A stretch of 64,000 bases of DNA from Tremella fuciformis (lineage: Eukaryota > Basidiomycota > Tremellomycetes > Tremellales > Tremellaceae). Both the position numbers and the translations under genes were made by a program. Numbering within the stretch: position 1 is the stretch's first letter; each line of letters opens with the position of its first letter. Shown one piece after another: positions 40,880 through 51,304 of this stretch. Location: assembly GCA_032768795.1 (NCBI GenBank), contig CP136494.1, positions 1,488,001-1,552,000 of the forward strand. The letters are read 5' to 3'. The notes under the pieces were generated by a model, which was not told where the DNA came from, made no database searches, and saw nothing but the letters and a program-made list of their open reading frames with translations.

Positions 40880-43800
40880 TCATTGTCGAATAGGTCGAGA
40901 TGAATTGAATTCCGATAGAAGTTCTTTGGCATGTTCGAGGTCGGACTCGGACATCCATTCGGTTTCGTCGTACCCAAGGTATTTGACGAGGTAGCGTCGA
41001 GAATCTTTGTACCGCTTGTCGATTTTTGTGTCGAGGATGGCTTCGATTTCCCATTCCTCTTCTCCTTCTATTTCGATAGGAGGTGGTGGTGGCTGATAAC
41101 GACGAGGTATTCGATTTGGCGAATAGGGCGATAAGAGTCGAACATGGAAGACGTCGTGTATCTTCATGCTTGGTGGAAGATCGAGTTGGTAGGCATGACT
41201 TGAGACTTTCTTGGCAATGCGGTAGGGGCCAAGGTGTCGAACATCCAGTTTCTTGGTAGGTCGAGTTGTCCGGATGTGTTTGGCGGAAAGCCAGACCTTG
41301 TCTCCAACGCGGTAGACAGGTGTCGGGAGATGACTCTTGTTGTATTGAGCAGCAGATGCTTCCAAGGCTTTTGCAACTTCCTGTCGAAGGAAAGTATGTA
41401 GCTGGGCAAGTCCTTGCGCAGTCTGTGCGGCAGGTGGGCGTTCACCTGTGGATGGTGTGTCGGGTACCGGTTCGAAAGTTGATCGCGGGTGATAACCTTT
41501 GTTTGCAAAGAAAGGCGAAACCGTAGTCGATGAATGCGGTGCGGAGTTGTAGGCAAATTCTGCAAGTGGCAGAAGGTCGGACCAATTTGTTTGTTGATAG
41601 TCGGAGTATAGGCGAAGGTACTGTTCAAGCACCTGGTTGACTCGTTCGGTTTGTCCGTCGGTTTCTGGGTGGAAGGCGGTGCTCAAATGAAGGTCGATGT
41701 TGAGCAGTTTGGTGAATGATCGCCAGAATTCGGAGGTGAACTCGGATCCTCGGTCGGATATGATTGAAGTGGGGACACCGTGCTTTGAGAACACATGGTG
41801 CACGTAAAGTCGAGCCAATTCCTCTGCGGTGAGGTTGGTGGTTGTCGGAACAAAGATTGCCATCTTTGTGAGTCGGTCGACAATGACGAGAATCGAGTTG
41901 TATCCATTGGAGTTCGGTAGGTGTTCGATTAAGTCCATAGAGATCGAAGTCCAAGGATAAGGTGGGACCGGTAGTGACTTGAGGTGACCAAATGGCAAGT
42001 GTCGGCGGGATTTGGTTCGCTGGCAGGTATCACAGGTGTCGACGAAGTGATGGATGAAGTCCTTCATACCAGGCCACCAGTAATGGCGCTTGGCAAGGAG
42101 GTAAGTCTTCCTGCGACCTGGATGTCCTGCGGTGGGATGGTCGTGGACTTGTCGAGTAATAAGGAGTCGAAGGTCGTCCGTATTTGGCACGAAGTATCGG
42201 TCGTGATATCGGATGACTCCAGTGTCGTCCTGTCGTAGAGGTGGGGACAGGTTGTCTCGCAGCTTTGCTGCTTCGGGATCCGCGGAGAGGGCGTTGCGGA
42301 TGAGGGCCACAAGGTTGGTGGTGATGTCGAGAGTACCGCTAGCAAGGTATTGGCCATCTTTCAGGAGTTGCTGAAAGTTCTGCGGGTTGACAGTCCTGTC
42401 GAGTGAGGAACCTGTCTGGCCAGGATGATAGTCGGATCGGCGGGTGAGGGCGTCTGGCTTTGTCCCTTGAAGTCCCGGGCGGTACCGAATGACGAAGTTG
42501 AAGTCGGCCAAGAATTCGGACCATCGGGCTTGTCGTCGATTGAGTTGCTTTGAAGTCACAAAGTACTCCAAGCTCCTGTGATCGGTATAGACCATGATCG
42601 GATTTGCGGCTCCTTCGAGGTAGTGTCGCCATTCCTTGAACGAAGAGATGATAGCGAGCATCTCCTTGTCGTGTATCTCGTAGTTGAGCTCAGCGGGACT
42701 CATTTTCCGGCTGAGAAAAGCAAGTGGGTGGAGAATACCCTTGTCGTCTTGCTGCGATAGAATGCCTGCGATGGCATAGTCGGACGCATCCGTCTCCAAG
42801 ATAAGGGGGAGAGTCGGATCGTAGTGCCGAAGAAGGTCGGCCGAAGTAAACGCTTGCTTGAGCGTGTCGAAGGCGGATTGCTGTGCGGACTCCCAAGAGA
42901 AGGGGAGTTCCTTACGCGTGAGCTGCGTAAGGGGATGGGCGATTGTCGAGTAGTTTCGGATGAACCGTCGGTAAAAGTTGGCGAAACCGAGGAAGGATCG
43001 GACATCGTGTAGGTTGCAAGGTGTGGGCCAGTCGAGGATGGACTGGACCTTCTTCTTGTCCATGGCGATTCCGTTGGGAGAGATGACAAAGCCCAGGAAT
43101 TCGACTGTGTTGGTGTCAAACTCGCATTTCTCGGCTTTGGCAAAGAGGCCAACTTGTCGGAGTCGGTGAAGCACTTGTCGAACGTGCTGGCGATGGGTCT
43201 CAGCATTCGGGCTGAAGACTAGGATGTCGTCGAGGTAGACAATGACGAAGTGGTCGAGCATATCCCTGAAGTTGTGGTTCATCAGGTGCTGGAAGGATGC
43301 CGGGGCGTTGGTGAGGCCAAACGGCATAACTCGGTATTCGAAGAGGCCATAGCGGGTGCGGAAGGCGGTTTTCCATTCTTCGCCTTTGGCTATGCGGAGG
43401 AGGTTGTATGCGCCTCGAAGATCGATTTTGGTGAATACCTTGGCGGAGCGGAGTCGGTCGAGGAGCTCCGAGATGAGCGGTAGAGGATATCGGTTCTTGA
43501 TTGTGATCTTGTTCAAACCTCGGTAGTCGACGCAGAGTCGCAGAGATCCGTCTTTCTTCTTGACGAAGAGTATGGGTGCTGCGGCTGGCGATTCAGAAGG
43601 GGTGATGAAGCCCTTCTTGAGGTTGTCGTCAAGATACTCTCGAAGAGTACCAAGTTCCTTGTCGGATAGAGGGTAGATCGGTCCATAGGGCGGTTGTTTG
43701 CCTTCTTCCAAGGGGATCGTATGGTCGAAGGGTCGATGTGGTGGAAGCTGGTCGGCGCTCTTCTTGCTGAAGACGTCGAGGTAGTCGTGGTACTTGGCGG

Positions 43801-44446
43801 GGACCATGTCGTGGTCTGAAGGTGGTGCAGTATTGGCTGAAGTGTTGGTGGTCGAGCTAGCTTGGGCCAGCATGGTGGTTGAATTGTCGAAAGGCGATTG
43901 TGATGCTGGTCGGATGGTCGAGCTTGGGTGAATCGTGCGTCGAGGCCAACTGATGAAAGGGTCGTGTTGAGCAAGCCAAGGCATGCCAAGTACGACTGGG
44001 AATACACCAAGTTGGGTGACAAGCGCACGGACCCAGAGGTTTCCGAAGGTTCCGCAGTTCCGAAGTTGAATGACGGTGTGGTAGGTGATTGATGTTGTCG
44101 CACCAGATCCATCCAGGAGTGATAGGGGGACCGGATCCTGGGAGTATAGCGGTAGGCCTTCGTTTTGGGCGAATTTCATGTCGATGAAATTATTTGAGGC
44201 TCCAGAGTCGATTAGCGCACGGGCGCGTTTTTGGGTTGTCGGTGTGTCGAATTCGAGGAATATGTGTCGGTCTTGAATTATTCGAATGTTGTCGTTCTCT
44301 TCCATTCCAATTGCAAGGTATTGAGGGACCTGCTGGCGCTCCTTCTCCAACCCCAGGTTCCCTTTTGAGGTAGATTGGAGAATCACTCTTTTCCCGAAGG
44401 GAGAGAGCGGGTACGCTGTGGTCGAGAGGGCGGTGCAACAGGGCAT
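40880..44446 (-). CDS. pol: B2 Pol: protease, RT, RNase H, integrase, chromodomain
   Basis: An intact 1188-codon frame, nearly identical to B1 Pol, with the same active-site residues: DSGA at 80-83, YLDD at 404-407, integrase D838, D898 and E934, and a C-terminal chromodomain. It is expressed through a -1 shift at 44389-44395. All enzymatic motifs are present, so it could act for its own copy and for B1. Confidence 0.95.
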   Translation of the reverse strand: MPCCTALSTTAYPLSPFGKRVILQSTSKGNLGLEKERQQVPQYLAIGMEENDNIRIIQDRHIFLEFDTPTTQKRARALIDSGASNNFIDMKFAQNEGLPLYSQDPVPLSLLDGSGATTSITYHTVIQLRNCGTFGNLWVRALVTQLGVFPVVLGMPWLAQHDPFISWPRRTIHPSSTIRPASQSPFDNSTTMLAQASSTTNTSANTAPPSDHDMVPAKYHDYLDVFSKKSADQLPPHRPFDHTIPLEEGKQPPYGPIYPLSDKELGTLREYLDDNLKKGFITPSESPAAAPILFVKKKDGSLRLCVDYRGLNKITIKNRYPLPLISELLDRLRSAKVFTKIDLRGAYNLLRIAKGEEWKTAFRTRYGLFEYRVMPFGLTNAPASFQHLMNHNFRDMLDHFVIVYLDDILVFSPNAETHRQHVRQVLHRLRQVGLFAKAEKCEFDTNTVEFLGFVISPNGIAMDKKKVQSILDWPTPCNLHDVRSFLGFANFYRRFIRNYSTIAHPLTQLTRKELPFSWESAQQSAFDTLKQAFTSADLLRHYDPTLPLILETDASDYAIAGILSQQDDKGILHPLAFLSRKMSPAELNYEIHDKEMLAIISSFKEWRHYLEGAANPIMVYTDHRSLEYFVTSKQLNRRQARWSEFLADFNFVIRYRPGLQGTKPDALTRRSDYHPGQTGSSLDRTVNPQNFQQLLKDGQYLASGTLDITTNLVALIRNALSADPEAAKLRDNLSPPLRQDDTGVIRYHDRYFVPNTDDLRLLITRQVHDHPTAGHPGRRKTYLLAKRHYWWPGMKDFIHHFVDTCDTCQRTKSRRHLPFGHLKSLPVPPYPWTSISMDLIEHLPNSNGYNSILVIVDRLTKMAIFVPTTTNLTAEELARLYVHHVFSKHGVPTSIISDRGSEFTSEFWRSFTKLLNIDLHLSTAFHPETDGQTERVNQVLEQYLRLYSDYQQTNWSDLLPLAEFAYNSAPHSSTTVSPFFANKGYHPRSTFEPVPDTPSTGERPPAAQTAQGLAQLHTFLRQEVAKALEASAAQYNKSHLPTPVYRVGDKVWLSAKHIRTTRPTKKLDVRHLGPYRIAKKVSSHAYQLDLPPSMKIHDVFHVRLLSPYSPNRIPRRYQPPPPPIEIEGEEEWEIEAILDTKIDKRYKDSRRYLVKYLGYDETEWMSESDLEHAKELLSEFNSSRPIRQ

Positions 44447-45447
44447 TCCTTTACGGAGTGTCCTTTCTCTGCGCAGTAGAGACAGAGATTGTTGTCCTTG
44501 CGTCGTTGGTATTCGGATGGGGTGATCTTCCCACGTTTGGTGAGTCGATCCTTGGCGGAGATGAATCCAGCTCGAAGAGATTCGGTTGGTCGAGTGAAAG
44601 TCGATTCGGTCGGACGAGTAAAGGTTGATTCCGTGCGTGTTGTCGAATTGGACCTGAACCCTGGTCGATTGTAGGTTTGGGTGAAGGTGCGTGTGCCAGA
44701 GGACATGGTTGTAGGAGGGCGGTCTCCTTTCTCAACCTGTCGTTCAAACAGTCGAGTATCGATACGGATGGTGGCATCCTGTAAGTCCTGGAATGTCGCA
44801 GGTTTGCCAATTCGAGAGAGCTCGTCCTTGACGTTCTCCTTGAGTCCTCGGTAGAATTGGGCAGCCTTTGCTTCATCGTTCCATTTGACTAGAACGGCGT
44901 GTCGCATGAAGTCGGCAAGGTAGGCGGAGGCTGAACCACGTTGTCGGAGAGCGTAAAGGTGTCGTTCCGCAGTTGCAACTTCATCGGGGTCGCCAAAGGT
45001 TTTGCGAAGCTCTGTGCAGAACTTGGTGAAGTCGAACATGTATTCCGGTTTTGGATTGGCGGTGACCGATGGTTGAAACCATAAGAAGGCGGTGTCGCGA
45101 AGGAAAGATCCGGCGTATAGGACCTTTGCTTCTTCGGTAGCGAATCGGTTTGGTTGAAGTGTGATCACCATCATGACCTGAGTGATGAAGGTCGATAGTT
45201 TGTTTCGCTGTCCATGGTAGAACTCCGGTTGTGCGACTTTTGGTTCGCTTGTTCGAGTTGTCGTAGCGGAGGTCGTACTGTCGGGTGTGACCTGTCGAGA
45301 TGTCGGAGGATTGGCGGACAGGTGGGTGACCGATTGTCGAAGATCGTTGTTTTCGGTTTGAAGTGTGGCGGTCTGAGTAAGGAGGCTTTGAAGCTGCTCC
45401 TCGAGGATGGCGATGCGCTCCTGGTTGGTTCCGTTTGAGCGAGACAT
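44383..45447 (-). CDS. gag: B2 Gag, intact
   Basis: 354 residues from the first in-frame ATG (45447, MSRSNGTNQERIAIL); the open frame upstream begins with a non-ATG codon. Coiled-coil-like N terminus (LEEQLQSLLTQTATLQ), Ty3-type capsid (PEFYHGQRNKLSTFITQ, FGDPDEVATAERHL), a Thr/Arg-rich linker with a duplicated TESTFTRP unit, and one CCHC knuckle. It lacks the stop seen in B1. Confidence 0.93.
   Translation of the reverse strand: MSRSNGTNQERIAILEEQLQSLLTQTATLQTENNDLRQSVTHLSANPPTSRQVTPDSTTSATTTRTSEPKVAQPEFYHGQRNKLSTFITQVMMVITLQPNRFATEEAKVLYAGSFLRDTAFLWFQPSVTANPKPEYMFDFTKFCTELRKTFGDPDEVATAERHLYALRQRGSASAYLADFMRHAVLVKWNDEAKAAQFYRGLKENVKDELSRIGKPATFQDLQDATIRIDTRLFERQVEKGDRPPTTMSSGTRTFTQTYNRPGFRSNSTTRTESTFTRPTESTFTRPTESLRAGFISAKDRLTKRGKITPSEYQRRKDNNLCLYCAEKGHSVKECPVAPPSRPQRTRSLPSGKE
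44389..44395 (-). promoter_or_regulatory. -1 ribosomal frameshift heptamer of B2
   Basis: G GGA AAA in gag phase, one codon before the gag stop at 44383-44385. Identical to the site in B1. Confidence 0.75.
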
Positions 45448-45512
45448 GTCGAAGGAAGTGTCGACTTTTGGCGAAGGAAGTATAGTCGATGATTGACCAA
45501 GCACAAGCTGTG

Positions 45513-45526
45513 AAGGATCAATCTAT
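45513..45526 (-). promoter_or_regulatory. B2 primer-binding site, self-priming type
   Basis: The same 14 nt as in B1, two bases from the 5' LTR and complementary to 45818-45831 in the LTR. Confidence 0.7.
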
Positions 45527-45528
45527 AC

Positions 45529-46193
45529 TGTTACGACTCGAACCCGGCGGCCTTGAGGTCCGGCGACGAGTAGACGGCGGTTGTCGTAATGTGGCAAGCT
45601 CGGGTTGCACCGAAGGCGAAGGGGGTACAACCACTGAACCTGTGGCTTGGTCGGACGGCGTAGTAGAGTCGACAATCCACGAAGGCCACGGTGTGGATGT
45701 CGATGCTCGAAGTGCTCGAAGGATCCCACGGAGATAGGCGTCGTGGCGAGCGAAGGTAAAGACGAAGCGAGCGAAGGGAGGCTCGGTGCAAGGCTCTAAG
45801 ACTAGGTGTAACTTGCGATAGATTGATCCTTGGGGAGAAGGATCAAGAAGTAGGCTCTTTATATATGTCTACGGGCTGGGTGGCAAATCCGTGTGCGCAA
45901 CTCCTTCACCTGGAGTTGCCACTCACTCCACCTGACTCCGGGCTGGTGCCACCTTGGCGCCAGTACGGGCCGGCCTGGGTTCCTAGTTCCACTCGGGGTC
46001 ACCTGGCGTCACCTGACTTCACCTGGCGTCACCTGGCATTCCCTGATTCCACCTGGCGTCACCTGGCGGTAGACCCTTCCAGTGTTCCATCTTGGAGAGT
46101 GAACCCTTCCGGTATTCCAGCTTGGGGTGTTGCGATCCGGGTGGCGGACGGTCGGGGGCCTGTATGGGTGGCAACGGTGACCGGATCGTAACA
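45529..46193 (-). repeat. B2 5' LTR (665 bp)
   Basis: Identical on reading to 38145-38809, with one copy of the 30 bp unit. It carries the gag-pol promoter. Confidence 0.95.
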
Positions 46194-48862
46194 GCTTCGA
46201 CTAAAAGCAGCAAAATGCGAGTTCGAGAAAGACAGCATTACATTCTTAGGACACAGGGTGTCTGCGGAGGGGATAGCAACCGACGAAGGACTAACAGAAA
46301 CTATTAGGAACTTCCCTATCCCGACTACACAGAAGGAACTACGATCTGCGGTGGGTCTTTTCAGTTACTACCGAAGATTTGTACCCAACTTCTCGGGAAT
46401 TGCGAGACCTCTCAACAAGTTGATGTCGAAGAAAGCAAGGTTTATTTGGAACGAAGAGGCTGACAAGGCATTTCAGTCGCTGAAAGGTGCCCTATCATCA
46501 CCGCCTATTCTCGGGCACTTCGATCCAGAGCTCCCGATAGAGGTACACACGGATGCCTCGGACTTCACCATTGGGTATGTGATCTACCATGTGGATCGCA
46601 ACACCATGAAGCGAACGGCAATCCATTATGGTTCAGCAAGGCTCAAACCGAATGAGGAGAACTGGACTGTCACCGAGAAAGAACTATTCGCAATTATTTA
46701 TTGCTTACAACATCATCGAGCATATTTCGAGGGCAGCAAATGGCCAATAATCTTTGTTACCGACCATCAGCCCTTGATAGGGTATACCATGCCGAAGCAG
46801 GTATCAAACAGGGAGGCCAGATGGGCAGAGATCCTGGCTCGCTTCGATCTACGAATAGTGTACACCCCAGGTAAGGGCAACGTGGTACCAGACGCCCTGT
46901 CGAGACGACCTGACCTGGCAGGGACAAGAGGCGGTGACAGTTACCAAACGGACTCGAAGGTTCGACAGGTGATCGAGACAATCGATGCTGAGAACGAATT
47001 GGACCAAATAGTGACGAACTTAGAAGAGTCAAAGAAGACAGCTTCAATCGTCGAAGACCAGGAACCCCTTGAAATGTATGGGGTTACAACGACCGAATCA
47101 CCCAGTACAGCAGACCCGAACACGTATGATTGGATCATCGATGGAAGCAGAGTAAGGGAAGGGTATATGAAGGACGAGCAGTGCAGGCAAGTCATCGAAG
47201 GGATTGCCGCACAGAAACCGCTCGAAGATATTAGGAACGAATTGCGACTATCAAGCGATACTAGAGTCGAAATAGACCAACAAGGATTCATCCGCATCGA
47301 CGGCAAAATCTATATCCCAGACTACGATGATTTGAGGTTCAAGATCATAAACTCAAGACACGACACTCCGTTGGCAGGACATCCAGGAGTTAAAAGGACT
47401 ATGAAGGCGGTTCAACGGGACTATTACTGGCCTGGGCTCACTGCGCACGTCACCAAGTACGTGTCGAGCTGCACAGCCTGTCTGCGCACCAAGCCTTTCA
47501 ACCAGAGACCAAGAGGTCAGCTACGAACCTTGGAAGTTCCACGCCTACCGTTCGAGGACATCACGATGGACTTCATCGAAGAGCTGCCAGTCTCAAACAA
47601 CTTCAATTCAATACTAGTAGTGGTCGACCGCTTGACAAAGTACACAGTGCTCATACCCACGGTAACAAAGTTGAACGCACCCGAAATGTGTTCGTTACTA
47701 TTCGATACGGTTTTCTCCAGATACGGACTGCCGAGCACGATTGTATCTGACAGGGGAAGTAAATTTGTATCAGACTTCTGGAGGAGTCTAACGGAGCAAT
47801 TCGACATTCGATTGGCACTCAGTACGGCAAGAAGGCCGCAGACTGATGGTCAAACCGAGCGACATAACCAGAAAGTAGAGGGATTCATGAGGATCTTCAC
47901 CAACTTCGACCAGAACAACTGGGCACCGTTGTTGGCATTCGCCCAGTTCGCCATCAACAACGCCCATCACGATACGATAGGAATGACCCCGTTCTATGCG
48001 CTACACGGATTTCATCCTAGATGGGTTCAGGAAATATTAGAACCGAATAAAGTCGACAATCAGCAAGCAAGACAACGTGCGAACTCAATGAATGAGGTGC
48101 ACTCAATCTGCAGGGAGAACTATGTGCGAGCAGGGAAGGAGATGGAGAAGTACTACAACAGGAAGCATCAGCCTCAAGTCGAGATCAAGGACGGAGACTA
48201 TGTCATGTTGGACCTCGAGGGCCTTAACACGAAACGACCCAGCAAGAAACTCGACTACAGGCGAGATGGACCCTTCCAGGTGGAAGAATCAATAGGAACA
48301 CACGCGAAGAAATTGAAGTTACCAGCGACGCTCAAGATCCACAATGTTTTTCATGTGTCCAGACTGCATCCTGTGGACGTTATTAGCGTCGAAGACAAAC
48401 GAATACGACCAAAAGGGCAACCACAAGGACTACCAACTATAGTGGAGCCTGATGCTGAATTTGAAGTCGAGAGGATTCTGGACTCAAGAAGAACAAGGAA
48501 TGGGAAAGTCGAGTACCTAGTGGAGTGGAGAGGCTACGGGGACGATGAAGTGGGCTGGGAGCCGGAGGTGAACGTCAGAAACGCGGCAGAGGTTGTAAGA
48601 ACATTCCACGAGCGACACCCCGACAAGCCCATTGGTCACACATTCGGAGGAATCAAGAAAGATAGGAGCTATTCAAAACGAATAAAGACAAATAGCGACA
48701 AAGAAGAGCCTATACGACCTAACAAACGACAACGAACTCAAGAGTCAGTCAGGCAAGAGACCGGGCACAGGCATAATCTAAGAAGTCGTCAGTAACTATT
48801 AGTCCCAAATAGCACCCAGTGCGATTGAGGACTTCATAGGTACAACGATAGATGACTATATG

Positions 48863-50222
48863 CTACATTTCCCTATTCTTCCTCTTCAGCGACTCCAAAG
48901 TACGAACAGCTGCCTCGGCTTCACCTATCTGGGAAATGCGCGAATGTATGTCCGCAAAAGTGCCCGCAGGGATAGTGACTGTCCCGGAGGTAGACGAATT
49001 CAATCGAGCGCGTTCGAGTCCCTTCAGACCTTCCTTGAGGGAAAGGAAATGCTCTCGTAAAACCTGAAGATAAGGCGCGGGGTCTGAGAAAGAACATGCC
49101 GAAGTGCACACAGCACAGCGAATTGAGCCTGGCTTGACTCGACAAACAAGCTTGGCCTTGAGACAGCCTCGGCACGGTGGAACCGAGACCGGATAATTTT
49201 GCTGTTCGGCGAACTTCTCATTTGAAAGTGGGCGCGTGCCGCGAGCAGCACGCTTGGGCGGCGCCTCACCGGCCTTAAGTTCGGACGGCCGTTTGTAGGG
49301 CGGGGGGACATCGACAGTGTGGGACTATTCGTCACTATTAACCCCAAACAGTACGAGATCACTTGCCTTCGGAACAAACTTAGACGGGGTCTGACTCGCG
49401 TGGGCGGCTGACATGAACGTGGCATAGTCCTACAATTAGTTACTATTCGTAACGAATAGAAACTACTCACAATGGCCAGGATCTCGTCGGGATCAACTGA
49501 TTCCGGAGTGGACGGAATGGGCTTGGTCTCGTCGAGCTCGCGAATAGGAGTATCGACAATGGCGCGTTGTTTCCCTTTCCCCTTGGAACCCTTCTTGCGA
49601 GGGGGTTCGGACTCTGTCTCCGACGAGTCCAGCTCGTCTTCGATGGCGGGGGGATCGGAGGAAAGAAGGAAGGCTGCTATTAGTTGCGGATACAATCGAA
49701 TAGGAACGACTTACTAGGGTCTTCATCGACGTTACCCTCGGGATCAGTAGTCTCGGATCCATCTGGAAACTATTAGGAACGAATACACACGAATACAAGA
49801 AAACAAACACACCTTCGGATTTGTTGTCAGCCTCCGGGGCGGGCGACGAAGTCTTGTCTTGGGCGGTGTTCAGAGGGGCAGTGGGGGCACGTTCGAGAGC
49901 AGCGGGAGCTGAGACGGTGTCGGCGGGGGCGAGAGGCTGGGTGACGCCTTCTCCATCCGAGAGAGTGGGGAGGGCAGGTGTCTCATCTGCTATTAGTGAC
50001 AAATACGAGCGAGTAGTAGTAACTCACTCGGGTCCGCATCCATCTGGGTGAGATCTTGTCGGGTTTCGTTTGACGGAGCCAACTCGTCCAACTCAGGCAG
50101 GGGCGTCATAGCGGGCGAGGTGGACTTGCGCGTGAAGCGTCCCTTATGCTCTTGGTCAGTAATAGCCACGAACATGATCGAGTACTCACACGTCGTTGGG
50201 CGGATGCGCGAGAGCGGGCCAT
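48863..50222 (-). CDS. Element C antisense gene: six-cysteine cluster protein, multi-exon
   Basis: The gene starts at 50222 (MARSRASAQRR), has a first intron 50189-50149 (GTGAGT...AG) and a second after DADP (GTGAGTTACT...AG, near 50030-49993). At least two more introns follow. The last exon ends at 48863. The N part is acidic (LPELDELA, similar to the DELVDEL of the A gene), the middle has basic patches (PPRKKGSKGKGKQ; PPKRAARGTR), and the last exon carries CRGC, six residues, C, eight residues, CAVC, three residues, C, then SF, followed by a helical tail (FADIHSRISQ...). The cluster strongly recalls Gal4-type Zn2Cys6 fingers. It is convergent with pol, 67 bases apart. Inner exon junctions are approximate. 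Confidence 0.65.
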
Positions 50223-50532
50223 AGGGGTACGCCAAAGGTCAAGAAAAGTAGATGTACGAACGAACAACGAGAGGGCGCAGTCACGCCCTTATGTATCCTG
50301 CGGGCGTCTATCGGCAAAACGGCGTTACGAGTAAAAACGAGTATGAGGCAGGCGCAAGAGCGAGCGGTTGCTAGGCAACTAGGGTGACAACTCGCAGATG
50401 CTCGACATGTAGAAAGTCGTTGCTAGGCAACGGGACGATAAGCGACAACCGATAGGCGGTATCAAGAACAAATAAAAATCAGTCGCGACTAATCTTATCA
50501 TGAAGGGACTCATGATGTAAAGGAGGGAGGAG
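50223..50532. other. Element C region between antisense gene and 3' LTR
   Basis: About 310 bases without a gene, probably the antisense promoter. The final 14 bases (50519-50532, AAAGGAGGGAGGAG) are the polypurine tract next to the LTR. Confidence 0.6.
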
Positions 50533-51304
50533 TGTCAGGAAACCGACACGGCATCCTGACCACGAGACTACCACGAGGCAACTTCCGACGGAAACATCCA
50601 AAGGATCCTACGAACCGAAGAACGTGAGTACGATAGAACCGTCACTATTAGTCACGAATAACTACGACTTGCTCTTGAAAGCGCTGGAACAACCTGGAGA
50701 ACGATAGAAGGATACGTCTCAGTCTTCCATCGGCCGAGTTGAGATAGGAACGCACGCAAGGACAAGAGTCAGGTCCACGATAACGGAGGATAGAGTTATC
50801 TCACAGTCAGGGCCACGGGGCGGAGACCGAGGACGATAAGGACGACGACGGGCACGCAAGGAGATTAGATGCAAGCCAGCGCGGAGAGAAGACGATAGAA
50901 GAGAAGAGAGACGACGAGAGAATACTAGAGAGTATTGGGAACGAGTAGAAGCGACTAGGAGAACGATGGAACGATCCACGAAGGACGATGCTAGAAGGAT
51001 CAGAGTGAGAGCGGGCGAGAGTCAGCAGATACTTAAGAAGGAAGATCGCAGAGGAAGTTCCTCAGCGATCTAGTTAACTAGTCCTCTAGATAGAACGTCT
51101 ACTTAGAGAATCGACCGTACCAGTGACGAGAGATAGATAAGTGAAGTGAGTCTTGATCGCTCCTCACCCAGCTTGGTTCCACTCTACTCTTGTTCGTTAC
51201 TATCTGTTACGAATAGTCGTTAATAGTTAGCAGCTTGAACCGATAGATTGATTTAGGTGAGCTTTAGTTGGATCTAATACAGGTCACCGGGTACAGGTCT
51301 GACA
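50533..51304 (+). repeat. Element C 3' LTR (772 bp)
   Basis: Matches 34345-35116 with no difference seen. It is followed by the TCTTA duplication and the remaining pogo transposase codons. Confidence 0.95.

Larger units (their letters stand above)
38145..46193 (-). mobile_element. Ty3/gypsy chromovirus B, copy 2 (B2), full length and intact
   Basis: LTRs 38145-38809 and 45529-46193, both 665 bp, flanked by the duplication GCTTC (38140-38144 and 46194-46198) inside element C pol. It is oriented on the minus strand. Gag, pol and both antisense genes are all open, the slippery heptamer, primer site and polypurine tract are present, and the LTRs appear identical. It is the best candidate for a currently active element in the window. 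It differs from B1 by scattered substitutions and by one fewer 30 bp LTR unit. Confidence 0.95.
36248..48795 (+). pseudogene. pol: Element C Pol, split by B2
   Basis: The frame runs 36248-38144 and resumes at 46199 to 48795 in the same frame once B2 and one GCTTC copy are discounted. Left part: protease DTGAS near residue 130 and most of RT including YIDD (about 38054), with FESTVMRDGLKGAP in place of the usual PFGLTNAP stretch. Right part: the end of RT, RNase H (HTDASDF, about 46546), integrase zinc region (CTACLRTKP), catalytic residues in TMDFIEELP, SDRGSKF and TDGQTERH, and chromodomain (VEYLVEWRGYGDDE, about 48500-48560), then a basic tail. There is no other break. As it stands only truncated products are possible. 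Confidence 0.93.
34345..51304 (+). mobile_element. Ty3/gypsy chromovirus C, inserted in pogo and interrupted by B2
   Basis: LTRs at 34345-35116 and 50533-51304, both 772 bp and identical as far as I can read, start TGTCAG and end CTGACA. The 5 bp duplication TCTTA (34340-34344, 51305-51309) lies within the pogo transposase codons. Internal order: primer site, gag, pol, convergent antisense gene, polypurine tract. Removing B2 (38145-46198 with one GCTTC copy) restores an open pol, so C was intact when B2 hit it. Identical LTRs imply a recent insertion. Confidence 0.95.
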
